A stretch of 9,366 nucleotides of DNA, from contig JAIELU010000083.1 in the NCBI GenBank assembly GCA_019752775.1, forward strand, positions 1 to 9,366, read 5' to 3'. A program made the translations under genes and the position numbers. The first letter of the stretch is position 1. Every line of letters starts with the position of its first letter. Shown here piece after piece: positions 1 through 6,053 of this stretch. The stretch comes from Campylobacterales bacterium (GTDB lineage: Bacteria > Campylobacterota > Campylobacteria > Campylobacterales > Arcobacteraceae). The notes beneath the pieces are model-generated. The model saw only the letters and a program-made list of their open reading frames with translations, ran no database searches and was not told the DNA's origin.

Positions 1-143
1 TTTGATACGGCTATTGGTGTTTCTTTATTGAAAAGTTTAATCCAGATAATTCCTTTTTCAGTAGTGATTTTTGCATAATTTAATTTTGATAACTCTTCTT
101 GTGAATAATTATATTCTTTTAATTCTTTTTTAAATCCAAACAT
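1..143 (-). CDS. Cyclophilin-type peptidyl-prolyl cis-trans isomerase, N-terminal part (runs off the window)
   Basis: The minus-strand frame opens with ATG at 143-141 and stays open to the window edge, giving 47 residues that start MFGFKKELKEYNYSQ. Residues 24-47 (AKITTEKGIIWIKLFNKETPIAVS) match the first strands of the cyclophilin fold, where family members read like 'I-T-KG-I-I-LF-x-x-x-P-x-x-V-x-NF'. Cyclophilins catalyse cis-trans isomerisation of X-Pro bonds and assist protein folding. No signal peptide is visible, so a cytoplasmic enzyme is likely. The start lies one base after the ftsI stop and is preceded by AAAAGGA, so it is probably translated from the ftsI transcript. The catalytic Arg and the rest of the domain lie outside the window, so the family call rests on the N-terminal strands only. 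Confidence 0.72.
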   Translation of the reverse strand, partial: MFGFKKELKEYNYSQEELSKLNYAKITTEKGIIWIKLFNKETPIAVS

Positions 144-144
144 T

Positions 145-2049
145 TTAATCCTTTTCTGGCATTATATCGTCATTTGTTTTTTTATCAAAATTTATAGTAT
201 CTTTTGGCACTAAATAATTTAATTTTACTAAATTTTGAATAATTTCTTTAAAAACTGGAACTGCAGATGCAGATGCATAATAGTAATACCAATTTGGTCC
301 AGTTGATATTGGATTAATTACAGTTACACCGATTGTATATGAGTTATTATGCTCATCATTTACAAAGCCAAAGAAAGATGAAATATATTCTTTTAAATAT
401 TTCCCTCCTCGAGCTATTTGTGCTGTTCCTGTTTTTCCTCCAATTTCTAAACCTTCAATTCTTGCAGCTCTTCCTGTTCCCTCATTTACTGTTTTAATTA
501 ATAACTTTTTCATTTCATTAGCTGTCTCTTTTGAAATTACTTTTTCAAGTTTATCATCATAAGGTTTATATTTGTTATTGTCATATGTCAAGTGAGATAC
601 AATTCTTGGGGTAATCATATATCCATCATTATTAAATGCAGAATAAGCTTTTATTATTTGTATAAAAGTAGAAGTCATACCTTGTCCAAAAGAGACTGTT
701 GCTTTAAAAACATTATCTCTTTTATCTTTATCTCCAACAGAAAACTGCCAAACTTTTGGCATTACACCTCTTTTCTCATAAGGCAAGTCAATTCCTGTTT
801 TTCTCGTAAAACCAAATCTTTTCATTCCTTCATAAAATTCTGGTCCAGTTAATCTTTGAGCAATTTGTAATGTCCCAATATTTGATGAAAACATAATAAT
901 GTCATCTAAAGATAAATTATGTTTTGAAAATTGGTGGTCATCTTTTATTGTAAATCTTCCTATTTTATAACCACCTCTTGGAAATCCTTTAATTCCTTTT
1001 TCTCCTTCATTATAAGCGTAAAAACTTTCATTTTTTTTGACTAGATTTTTATCCATTGCTAATGAAATTGAAATTGGTTTTATTATAGATCCTGGCTCAA
1101 ATTGGTATTCAATTGCATTAACATTTAGTGATGGTATATCTTCTTTTACAATTTTTTCAGGGTTAAATCTATTTGAAGATGCCATTGTTATAATTTTTCC
1201 AGTTTTATTTTCCATAACCGAAACAATAATTTCATCAGCACTTAATTTCTTTTTATACATATCTAAAGTAATTTCATTATTTTTTTGAAGTTTTAGAGGA
1301 ATATTTAAATTTAAAGTTGCACCATCAACTCTTTTTCTAATAATTGAATTTTTATCAAAAGATATATATGATAATACATCTCTATCTCCTTGTAAAATTC
1401 CATCTTTTGATTGATTTAATACTTTATTGTAGTTTTTTTCTAAACCTTTAATACCATTAACTTTTGTTTTTCCTGATTCAGATTCAAACTTCGATATATA
1501 TCCTACAACTGGAGTTAAAGTATCATTATATGAAAAGGTTCTTTTCTCGCCACTTTCACTTATTGTTAAACCTCTTAATATTTTTGCACCGTTTATTAGT
1601 TTACTTTCAAATACATCTAATTGTATTAATTTAAAAGCTAACTCTTTTAAGTTTTTTGCTGATCTTGAATCAATGCTATACGAAAGTACTAAACTTCCTG
1701 GTTCTTTTTTCCCCTCCGCTAGCTTTTCTTTTAGTGTTTTATAATCAATTCCACTATAAATTGAAAATAAATTTAAAAAAAGTTCTTCTTTATCGGGGTC
1801 TAAATATCTTGTATCAATCATTGCTTTATAAACTTTTTTAGAAGATGCAATTTTGAAATTATCAGAACTTATAATATCTCCTCTTACTGATAATTCAGAT
1901 TTTTCACCTTTTAATGAGGGCATGTGTCGTTTTTCAGTAATTGTTCTAAATACTGAAAAAAATAAAATACTTAAACAGAAAAAAATAAATGAAAATAGAA
2001 TCACGATTTTTTTTGTTTTATCAACTTTTTCGATTTTTTTTGAAGGCAT
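145..2049 (-). CDS. ftsI: Septal peptidoglycan transpeptidase FtsI (class B penicillin-binding protein, PBP3)
   Basis: Crosslinks glycan strands at the division septum as partner of the FtsW glycosyltransferase. From the ATG at 2049 the protein has 634 residues, normal for the family. In order: a short Lys-rich cytoplasmic tail, one membrane anchor (about 15-34), the pedestal-domain motif RGDI (56-59), and a transpeptidase domain with all three active-site motifs: SIIK (nucleophile Ser321, Lys324, within FEPGSIIKP), SSN (388-390) and KTGT (539-542). The frame is open to an ATG at 2130, but that adds 27 hydrophobic residues encoded by the reverse of the ftsW tandem repeat; MPSKKIEK at 2049 gives the usual tail-anchor topology. 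The ribosome site before 2049 is weak (GGAT). The divergent neighbour is ftsW, its cognate partner, which favours FtsI over the elongation PBP2, as does the absence of an adjacent rodA. A cyclophilin gene follows after one base. Confidence 0.93.
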   Translation of the reverse strand: MPSKKIEKVDKTKKIVILFSFIFFCLSILFFSVFRTITEKRHMPSLKGEKSELSVRGDIISSDNFKIASSKKVYKAMIDTRYLDPDKEELFLNLFSIYSGIDYKTLKEKLAEGKKEPGSLVLSYSIDSRSAKNLKELAFKLIQLDVFESKLINGAKILRGLTISESGEKRTFSYNDTLTPVVGYISKFESESGKTKVNGIKGLEKNYNKVLNQSKDGILQGDRDVLSYISFDKNSIIRKRVDGATLNLNIPLKLQKNNEITLDMYKKKLSADEIIVSVMENKTGKIITMASSNRFNPEKIVKEDIPSLNVNAIEYQFEPGSIIKPISISLAMDKNLVKKNESFYAYNEGEKGIKGFPRGGYKIGRFTIKDDHQFSKHNLSLDDIIMFSSNIGTLQIAQRLTGPEFYEGMKRFGFTRKTGIDLPYEKRGVMPKVWQFSVGDKDKRDNVFKATVSFGQGMTSTFIQIIKAYSAFNNDGYMITPRIVSHLTYDNNKYKPYDDKLEKVISKETANEMKKLLIKTVNEGTGRAARIEGLEIGGKTGTAQIARGGKYLKEYISSFFGFVNDEHNNSYTIGVTVINPISTGPNWYYYYASASAVPVFKEIIQNLVKLNYLVPKDTINFDKKTNDDIMPEKD

Positions 2050-2062
2050 ATTTATCCATATT

Positions 2063-2072
2063 ATTATATAAT
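2063..2072. promoter_or_regulatory. Overlapping divergent -10 elements for ftsI and ftsW
   Basis: The 28-bp gap between the ftsI and ftsW starts contains ATTATATAAT, a perfect 10-bp palindrome. It holds a consensus TATAAT on the plus strand (2067-2072, towards ftsW) and another on the minus strand (2068-2063, towards ftsI). Transcription from them would begin near 2079 (ftsW) and near 2056 (ftsI), so both mRNAs would have almost no leader. No clear -35 hexamer is seen; a T-run at about 2034-2041 lies upstream of the plus-strand box, and such T-rich stretches commonly replace the -35 in Campylobacterota. Placement between two divergent genes supports the call, but TATAAT-like words are common in such AT-rich DNA. 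Confidence 0.5.
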
Positions 2073-2077
2073 GAGAA

Positions 2078-3322
2078 ATGTATTTTAACAAAACTAATAT
2101 TAAATCAAATAACAATAAATCAAATAACAATGAAGCCGACTATCCTTTGTTTATATTGGTGTCATTATTAATAATTATAAGTATAACTTTTTCATATTCT
2201 TTGACCATTTATACAGTGGAATTTTTTGGATATGATCAATTTCATTTTTTTATAAGACAAGGATTAGTAGGAATTCTTGCTATTTTTATAATGTGGTATT
2301 TCTCATTATTAGACCCTGACAAAATAGTTAAAAAGATTGGAATGAATCTTTTTGTGATTTTTTTTGTCATAATGATATTAATGCCCTTCTTACCAAGTTT
2401 TATGGTAACAGAATCAGGAGGAGCTAATAGATGGATTAGGCTTCCTGGATTTTCATTATCTCCAGTGGAATTTTTTAAAATAGGATTTATATATTTTTTA
2501 TCTTGGTCATTTCACAGAAAAGTAATTCATCAACCAAAAAAAATTGGATTAATTGAAGAAGTTTTACTTTTGTCTCCTTATTTTTTTACTTTTTTTATTG
2601 TTGTATTTGTTATTGCATTTTTACAAAAAGATTTAGGACAAGTTGTTTTATTAGCTATTATTTTGGTTGTTTTATTGATTTTCGCAAATAGATCATTTAA
2701 AATATTTCTAGCTTTAGGAACTATTGCAATAGTTGGTGTTATAGGATTAATTATTGTTGCCCCTCATAGAATTAAAAGAATTCATTCATGGTGGGCAATG
2801 GTTCAAGATGGAATATTATCTGTATTACCTTCTTGGGCAGAAAAATATCTTCGTATAGATGAACTACCAGAACCTTATCAAGTTTCACACTCATTAAATG
2901 CAATCCATAATGGAGGTTTTTTTGGGCAAGGTGTCGGATTAGGCGATTTAAAAGTTGGATTTTTATCTGAAGTTCATACTGACTTCGTTCTTGCTGGAAT
3001 AACTGAAGAGATAGGATTAGTTGGATTAATGCTAATCTCATCAATTATGTTTTTAATTATTTGGAGAATTTTTAAAATAAGTAGAAGAGTTGAAAATCCA
3101 ATTTACCATTTATTTACACTTGGAATTGCATTAATGATAATTATTGCATTTTTAATCAATTCTTACGGAATATCAGGGATGATTCCTATAAAAGGTATTG
3201 CAGTTCCTCTTTTATCTTATGGAGGTTCATCAATGCTGTCTATGGCCATATCTATTGGATTAGTATTATCGATTAGTAAAGTTGCAAAAGAAGAGGAAGT
3301 TATTAGAAAGGTTAAAAAATAA
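2078..3322 (+). CDS. ftsW: Septal peptidoglycan glycosyltransferase FtsW (SEDS family)
   Basis: A polytopic inner-membrane enzyme that polymerises lipid II into glycan strands at the septum together with FtsI. The 414 residues contain about ten hydrophobic segments, the first at roughly 22-45. SEDS signatures are present: GGANRWIRLPGFSLSPVEF near 109-130, QKDLGQ (Asp185), the extracellular HTDF motif with putative catalytic Asp302 (aligned by recall with the essential Asp in E. coli FtsW and RodA), and a C-terminal IPIKGIAVPLLSYGGSS segment. The N-terminal tail carries an exact KSNNN duplication. The loop before HTDF is longer than in E. coli FtsW, with about 25 extra residues near 241-266. 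The ATG at 2078 has little ribosome binding site (GAGA), and the next in-frame alternative is a TTG inside the first membrane segment. The stop codon is directly followed by the murG ATG. RodA is the main alternative; the ftsI and murG neighbours favour FtsW. Confidence 0.92.
   Translation: MYFNKTNIKSNNNKSNNNEADYPLFILVSLLIIISITFSYSLTIYTVEFFGYDQFHFFIRQGLVGILAIFIMWYFSLLDPDKIVKKIGMNLFVIFFVIMILMPFLPSFMVTESGGANRWIRLPGFSLSPVEFFKIGFIYFLSWSFHRKVIHQPKKIGLIEEVLLLSPYFFTFFIVVFVIAFLQKDLGQVVLLAIILVVLLIFANRSFKIFLALGTIAIVGVIGLIIVAPHRIKRIHSWWAMVQDGILSVLPSWAEKYLRIDELPEPYQVSHSLNAIHNGGFFGQGVGLGDLKVGFLSEVHTDFVLAGITEEIGLVGLMLISSIMFLIIWRIFKISRRVENPIYHLFTLGIALMIIIAFLINSYGISGMIPIKGIAVPLLSYGGSSMLSMAISIGLVLSISKVAKEEEVIRKVKK
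2102..2131 (+). repeat. Exact 15-bp tandem duplication inside ftsW
   Basis: AAATCAAATAACAAT occurs twice head to tail (2102-2116 and 2117-2131) with no mismatch. The unit is a multiple of three, so ftsW stays in frame and gains a second KSNNN in its cytoplasmic N-terminal tail (residues 9-13 and 14-18). A repeat of this kind can change copy number by slippage without breaking the gene. Confidence 0.95.
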
Positions 3323-4354
3323 ATGAATGAAACAGTAGTAGTTACAGGTGGTGGAACAGGTGGACATTTAAAAGTTGCAGATGCTTTTATAGAAGAGTTT
3401 CATAATCGTGGAATTAATGTAATTTTTATTGGTTCATCTAATGGTCAAGATAAATCTTGGTTTGAAAATGATAGAAGATTAAAAAAAACAATTTTCTTAG
3501 ATACAAGAGGAGTTGTTAATAAAAATTCATTTGGAAAAGTTATATCTTTATTAAATATATTTTCAAAAACAATGCAATGTTTAGCCGTATATTCAAAATA
3601 CAATGTTCAGACAGTTATCTCAGTAGGTGGATTTTCAGCAGCAGCTGCAACTTTTGCTTCAATTTTAAAATTTGGATGCAAATTATATATTCATGAACAA
3701 AATTCAAAAATGGGTAAATTAAATGAAATTACATCGAAATTTGCTACAGAAGTTTTCTCATCATTTGATGAAAACTCTTTAGTTAAAGATTATCCTGTTG
3801 CAAAAGAGTTTTTTGAAACAGGAAGAGTAAGAGATGAAATAAAAACTATTGCATTTTTTGGTGGTTCGCAAGGTGCAATTTGTATAAATAATTTTGCTTT
3901 AAAAGTAGCTCCTAGATTAAATGAAATGGGTATAAAAATTATTCATCAAGCGGGGAAAAATGATTTTCATAGAGTAGCTGAAGAGTATAAAAAATTAAAT
4001 ATAAATGCAGATGTTTTTGATTTTTCAAAAGATATTTCTTCTAAAATGTCAAGTGCAGATTTTGCTGTGAGTCGTGCTGGTGCATCAACTTTATGGGAAT
4101 TATGTGCAAATTCATTACCTACTTTTTTTATTCCTTATAAACATGCAGCTGGTGATCATCAGTATTATAATGCAAAAGCTTTATATGATAAGGGATTATG
4201 CTTTTTAAAAAGAGAAGATGAGTTAAATGAAGAGGAGTTTTTCGAAATTATTAACTCTGATATTCATAAGATAAGCATTCAATTAATAAGTTCAATTAAT
4301 TCAAATGCCATATCTTTAATAATAAATATTATTTTAGAAAATAATAAGAAGTAA
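3323..4354 (+). CDS. murG: UDP-GlcNAc:undecaprenyl-pyrophosphoryl-MurNAc-pentapeptide GlcNAc transferase MurG
   Basis: Adds GlcNAc from UDP-GlcNAc to lipid I on the inner face of the membrane, making lipid II, the substrate of FtsW and class A PBPs. The 343 residues form the two-domain GT-B pattern. The N-terminal glycine loop TGGGTGGH spans 8-15, followed by a VGGFSA loop and HEQN at 124-127. The C-terminal UDP-GlcNAc-binding half has GGSQGA (180-185), SRAGASTLWEL (250-260, with Glu259 expected to contact the ribose) and DHQYYNA (278-284). The position after TGGGTGGH reads LKVADA instead of the FPALA common in other phyla, as I recall for Helicobacter-type MurG. The ATG abuts the ftsW stop, with GAAAGG upstream inside ftsW, so the two are probably co-transcribed. 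The last 21 bp overlap the 3' end of uppP on the other strand. Confidence 0.96.
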   Translation: MNETVVVTGGGTGGHLKVADAFIEEFHNRGINVIFIGSSNGQDKSWFENDRRLKKTIFLDTRGVVNKNSFGKVISLLNIFSKTMQCLAVYSKYNVQTVISVGGFSAAAATFASILKFGCKLYIHEQNSKMGKLNEITSKFATEVFSSFDENSLVKDYPVAKEFFETGRVRDEIKTIAFFGGSQGAICINNFALKVAPRLNEMGIKIIHQAGKNDFHRVAEEYKKLNINADVFDFSKDISSKMSSADFAVSRAGASTLWELCANSLPTFFIPYKHAAGDHQYYNAKALYDKGLCFLKREDELNEEEFFEIINSDIHKISIQLISSINSNAISLIINIILENNKK

Positions 4355-5101
4355 AACTCCAAATACTATTCTATAAATTCCAAAGGCTACAAAAGTAAAT
4401 TTTTCTAGGAATTTTAAGAATAACTTTATTGTTAAAAATCCAACAATAAACGAAACCACAAATCCAACAGTTAGGTTTATTAAATTTGCACCTACAAAAA
4501 GGTCATTGTGATATTTTAATAAATCATAAGCTGTTGTTGCGCACATAACAGGAAATGCTAATAAAAATGAAAATTCAGCACTTGTTTTTCTATTAAGTCC
4601 AACTAACATAGCTCCAATAACACTTGCTCCCGCTCTTGATGTTCCTGGAATTAATGCAAAAATTTGAGCAAATCCAATCCTCATCGCTTGTTTATAAGTG
4701 ACATCTTCTACATCTAAAGTATGCGTTTCAGTCTCTTTATAGAACTTCTCTACAATTAAAAAAATAATACCACCAATAATAAACATACAAGCAACAATTT
4801 CTATACTAAACATAGATTTCACTTGTTTTGAAAATAAAAAACCAATAGCAGCAATTGGTAAAAAAGCTAGTATTATTTTTGTCCATAAATTTATATGTTT
4901 AAAAGTAAACTTTGAAGGATAAGTTAAAATAACAGCTAAAATTGCTGCAAACTGAATTATTACTTCAAATGCTTTATTTATATTTGTTTGTTCAATTCCC
5001 AAAAATTCACTAACAACTATCAGATGTCCTGTTGAAGATATTGGTAAAAATTCTGTAAAACCTTCTACAACTCCTAATATTATGGAATCCAAAACTGTCA
5101 T
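4334..5101 (-). CDS. uppP: Undecaprenyl-diphosphate phosphatase UppP (BacA)
   Basis: An integral membrane phosphatase that dephosphorylates undecaprenyl pyrophosphate, regenerating the lipid carrier used for peptidoglycan and surface glycans; overproduction of this family gives bacitracin resistance. The 255 residues are almost entirely hydrophobic segments. The two signature regions are EGFTEFLPISSTGH (13-26, with catalytic-region Glu13, Glu17 and His26) and PGTSRAGAS (152-160, with Arg156). The second differs slightly from the common PG-x-SRSGAT form (Ser to Ala, Thr to Ser). The ATG at 5101 overlaps the mqnA TGA as ATGA and is preceded by AAAAGGATTAAA, so translation is probably coupled to mqnA. 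No terminator is seen at its 3' end, which runs 21 bp into murG on the opposite strand. Confidence 0.96.
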   Translation of the reverse strand: MTVLDSIILGVVEGFTEFLPISSTGHLIVVSEFLGIEQTNINKAFEVIIQFAAILAVILTYPSKFTFKHINLWTKIILAFLPIAAIGFLFSKQVKSMFSIEIVACMFIIGGIIFLIVEKFYKETETHTLDVEDVTYKQAMRIGFAQIFALIPGTSRAGASVIGAMLVGLNRKTSAEFSFLLAFPVMCATTAYDLLKYHNDLFVGANLINLTVGFVVSFIVGFLTIKLFLKFLEKFTFVAFGIYRIVFGVLLLIIF

Positions 5102-5760
5102 TTTAATCCTTTTTCTTTTGTTAGTTTTAAGAAGAGTTTTAATGCTCTTTTTTCTTTTATTCCTAAGTTATAATCGATTTTTTTTAAATATTCTAAAATA
5201 TGTTTTTTGGAAACACCACTTCTTTGTGAATATTGTTCTAGTATATACTGAGGGATTTTTATATGTTTTTTATTAAAATTTTTTGTCAATTTTCTTAGAG
5301 TTTCTTCATTTGAATTAAAACATAAAACTGCAAAAACAAAAGGTAAATTATACTTATCTTTCCAATATTTTGCTAAATCAATTTTTTCTATATTTCTATT
5401 TTCATGGTAAAAGTTAAGCGCTTTATCACCAATTATTACTTGACCTTTTAAATCTAAAACTTTTGCTAGTGCATTTGATGTTTTGGATTGATAATCATTT
5501 TGTTCATTTCCTGGAACTAATAATACTGATAAAACTTCATCATGTGCCACAATTCCAAAATCTAAGAATTTTTCATTTCTTGAACCAATTGAAGATATAA
5601 AAGCACTATCTACTTTTCGTTTTTTAAATTTCTCAGTTATAGAAGATGGGTAAGATTTTTTGTATTCAATGCTCGCTTTTAATTGAGATGATTGTATGTT
5701 TTTTTTGATAAATATATGAAAGGGTAATAAATTTATAAAATCAATTTTTGCAAATATCAT
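5098..5760 (-). CDS. mqnA: Chorismate dehydratase MqnA (futalosine pathway of menaquinone synthesis)
   Basis: MqnA converts chorismate to 3-[(1-carboxyvinyl)oxy]benzoate, the first step of the futalosine route to menaquinone, the respiratory quinone of Campylobacterota. From the ATG at 5760 the protein has 220 residues, shorter than the roughly 270-280 usual in actinobacterial or Deinococcus members, which I believe is normal for this phylum. Recognisable parts are the N-terminal KIDFINLLPFHIF segment, KKRKVDSAFISSIGS near 52-66, and HDEVLSVLLVP near 76-86; these fit the periplasmic-binding-protein-like fold shared by MqnA and MqnD. The frame opens earlier (ATG 5808), but AAGGA lies 10 nt before 5760 and the extra 16 residues are not family-like. 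It is followed by uppP with an ATGA overlap. MqnD is the main alternative; the N-terminal motif favours MqnA. Confidence 0.83.
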   Translation of the reverse strand: MIFAKIDFINLLPFHIFIKKNIQSSQLKASIEYKKSYPSSITEKFKKRKVDSAFISSIGSRNEKFLDFGIVAHDEVLSVLLVPGNEQNDYQSKTSNALAKVLDLKGQVIIGDKALNFYHENRNIEKIDLAKYWKDKYNLPFVFAVLCFNSNEETLRKLTKNFNKKHIKIPQYILEQYSQRSGVSKKHILEYLKKIDYNLGIKEKRALKLFLKLTKEKGLK

Positions 5761-5829
5761 AAAACATTTGTCCTTATTATGGTAAAATTTTTTAACATAA
5801 TAATACAAATATTATAAGAGGTGGTTAAA
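5761..5829. promoter_or_regulatory. Divergent promoter region between mqnA and moaD
   Basis: A 69-bp AT-rich gap separates the two divergent starts. On the minus strand a TATAAT lies at 5816-5811, which would give mqnA a leader of about 40 nt. On the plus strand candidate -10 boxes are CATAAT (5796-5801) and TATTAT (5810-5815); the second would put the transcript start inside the moaD ribosome binding site, so the first is more plausible. No -35 hexamer or operator is recognisable. The assignment rests on position plus weak motifs. Confidence 0.4.
5818..5823 (+). promoter_or_regulatory. Ribosome binding site of moaD
   Basis: GAGGTG matches the complement of the 16S rRNA tail over six bases and sits 6 nt before ATG 5830. 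This fixes the moaD start: a GTG at 5821 in the same frame lies inside the site and is not credible as a start. Confidence 0.75.
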
Positions 5830-6051
5830 ATGGTAATAGTTGAGTTCTTAGGACCAATAAATAAAGATGATATGAAATTAGATATAAAAAATTTGAGTGA
5901 ATTAAGTGAAATTTTAAAAAATGATAAAGAAATTTCTTCTTGGCTAGAAACCTCTGCAGTTGCAATTAATGATACATTAATTTGTACAAAAGATTTTGAT
6001 TTAACTGATGGAGATAAAATATCTCTTCTTCCTCCTGTTTGTGGTGGATGA
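5830..6051 (+). CDS. moaD: Molybdopterin synthase small (sulfur-carrier) subunit MoaD
   Basis: MoaD is a ubiquitin-like sulfur carrier. Its C-terminal glycine is activated and thiocarboxylated, and it donates sulfur to precursor Z (cyclic pyranopterin monophosphate) inside the MoaD-MoaE complex. The 73-residue protein has the expected size, a starting beta strand (MVIVEFLG), an acidic helix-rich middle, the motif VAINDTLI near 44-51, DGDKISLLPPV near 60-70 and the diagnostic terminal Gly-Gly (72-73). The next gene is moaE, its obligate partner, with a 3-bp gap or a 4-bp overlap depending on the moaE start. ThiS would be the alternative small carrier, but the LLPPVCGG ending and the moaE neighbour settle the matter. 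Confidence 0.93.
   Translation: MVIVEFLGPINKDDMKLDIKNLSELSEILKNDKEISSWLETSAVAINDTLICTKDFDLTDGDKISLLPPVCGG
6043..6047 (+). promoter_or_regulatory. Ribosome binding site of moaE inside the moaD Gly-Gly codons
   Basis: GGTGG, part of the GGT GGA codons for the terminal Gly-Gly of MoaD, lies 6 nt before ATG 6054. The same stretch directly touches the alternative ATG at 6048, which is too close for normal initiation, so 6054 is preferred. Confidence 0.5.
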
Positions 6052-6053
6052 TA

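Noticed and set aside
592..1841. Plus-strand open frames inside ftsI (592-852, 1037-1288, 1656-1841)
   Set aside because: They are antisense shadows of a well-supported ftsI, with no family motifs and no convincing ribosome sites.
2071..2088. ATG at 2071 as a start for ftsW or a leader peptide
   Set aside because: It is in a different frame and stops after five codons (ATG AGA AAT GTA TTT TAA), with no sign of function.
2050..2130. Extended ftsI start at 2130 giving a 661-residue protein
   Set aside because: The added 27 residues (MLFDLLLFDLILV...) are the reverse reading of the ftsW tandem repeat, overlap the ftsW start and put a second hydrophobic stretch before the normal Lys-rich tail. 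MPSKKIEK at 2049 fits class B PBPs.
3481..3488. A8 tract in murG as a possible phase-variation switch
   Set aside because: Contingency tracts in Campylobacterota are typically G or C runs, and murG is essential. Poly-A runs like this are expected in AT-rich DNA.
6039..6053. moaE starts at TTG 6039 or ATG 6048
   Set aside because: TTG 6039 lies inside the Gly-Gly codons of moaD with no ribosome site. ATG 6048 touches GGTGG with no spacing. ATG 6054 is better spaced, though 6048 cannot be excluded.
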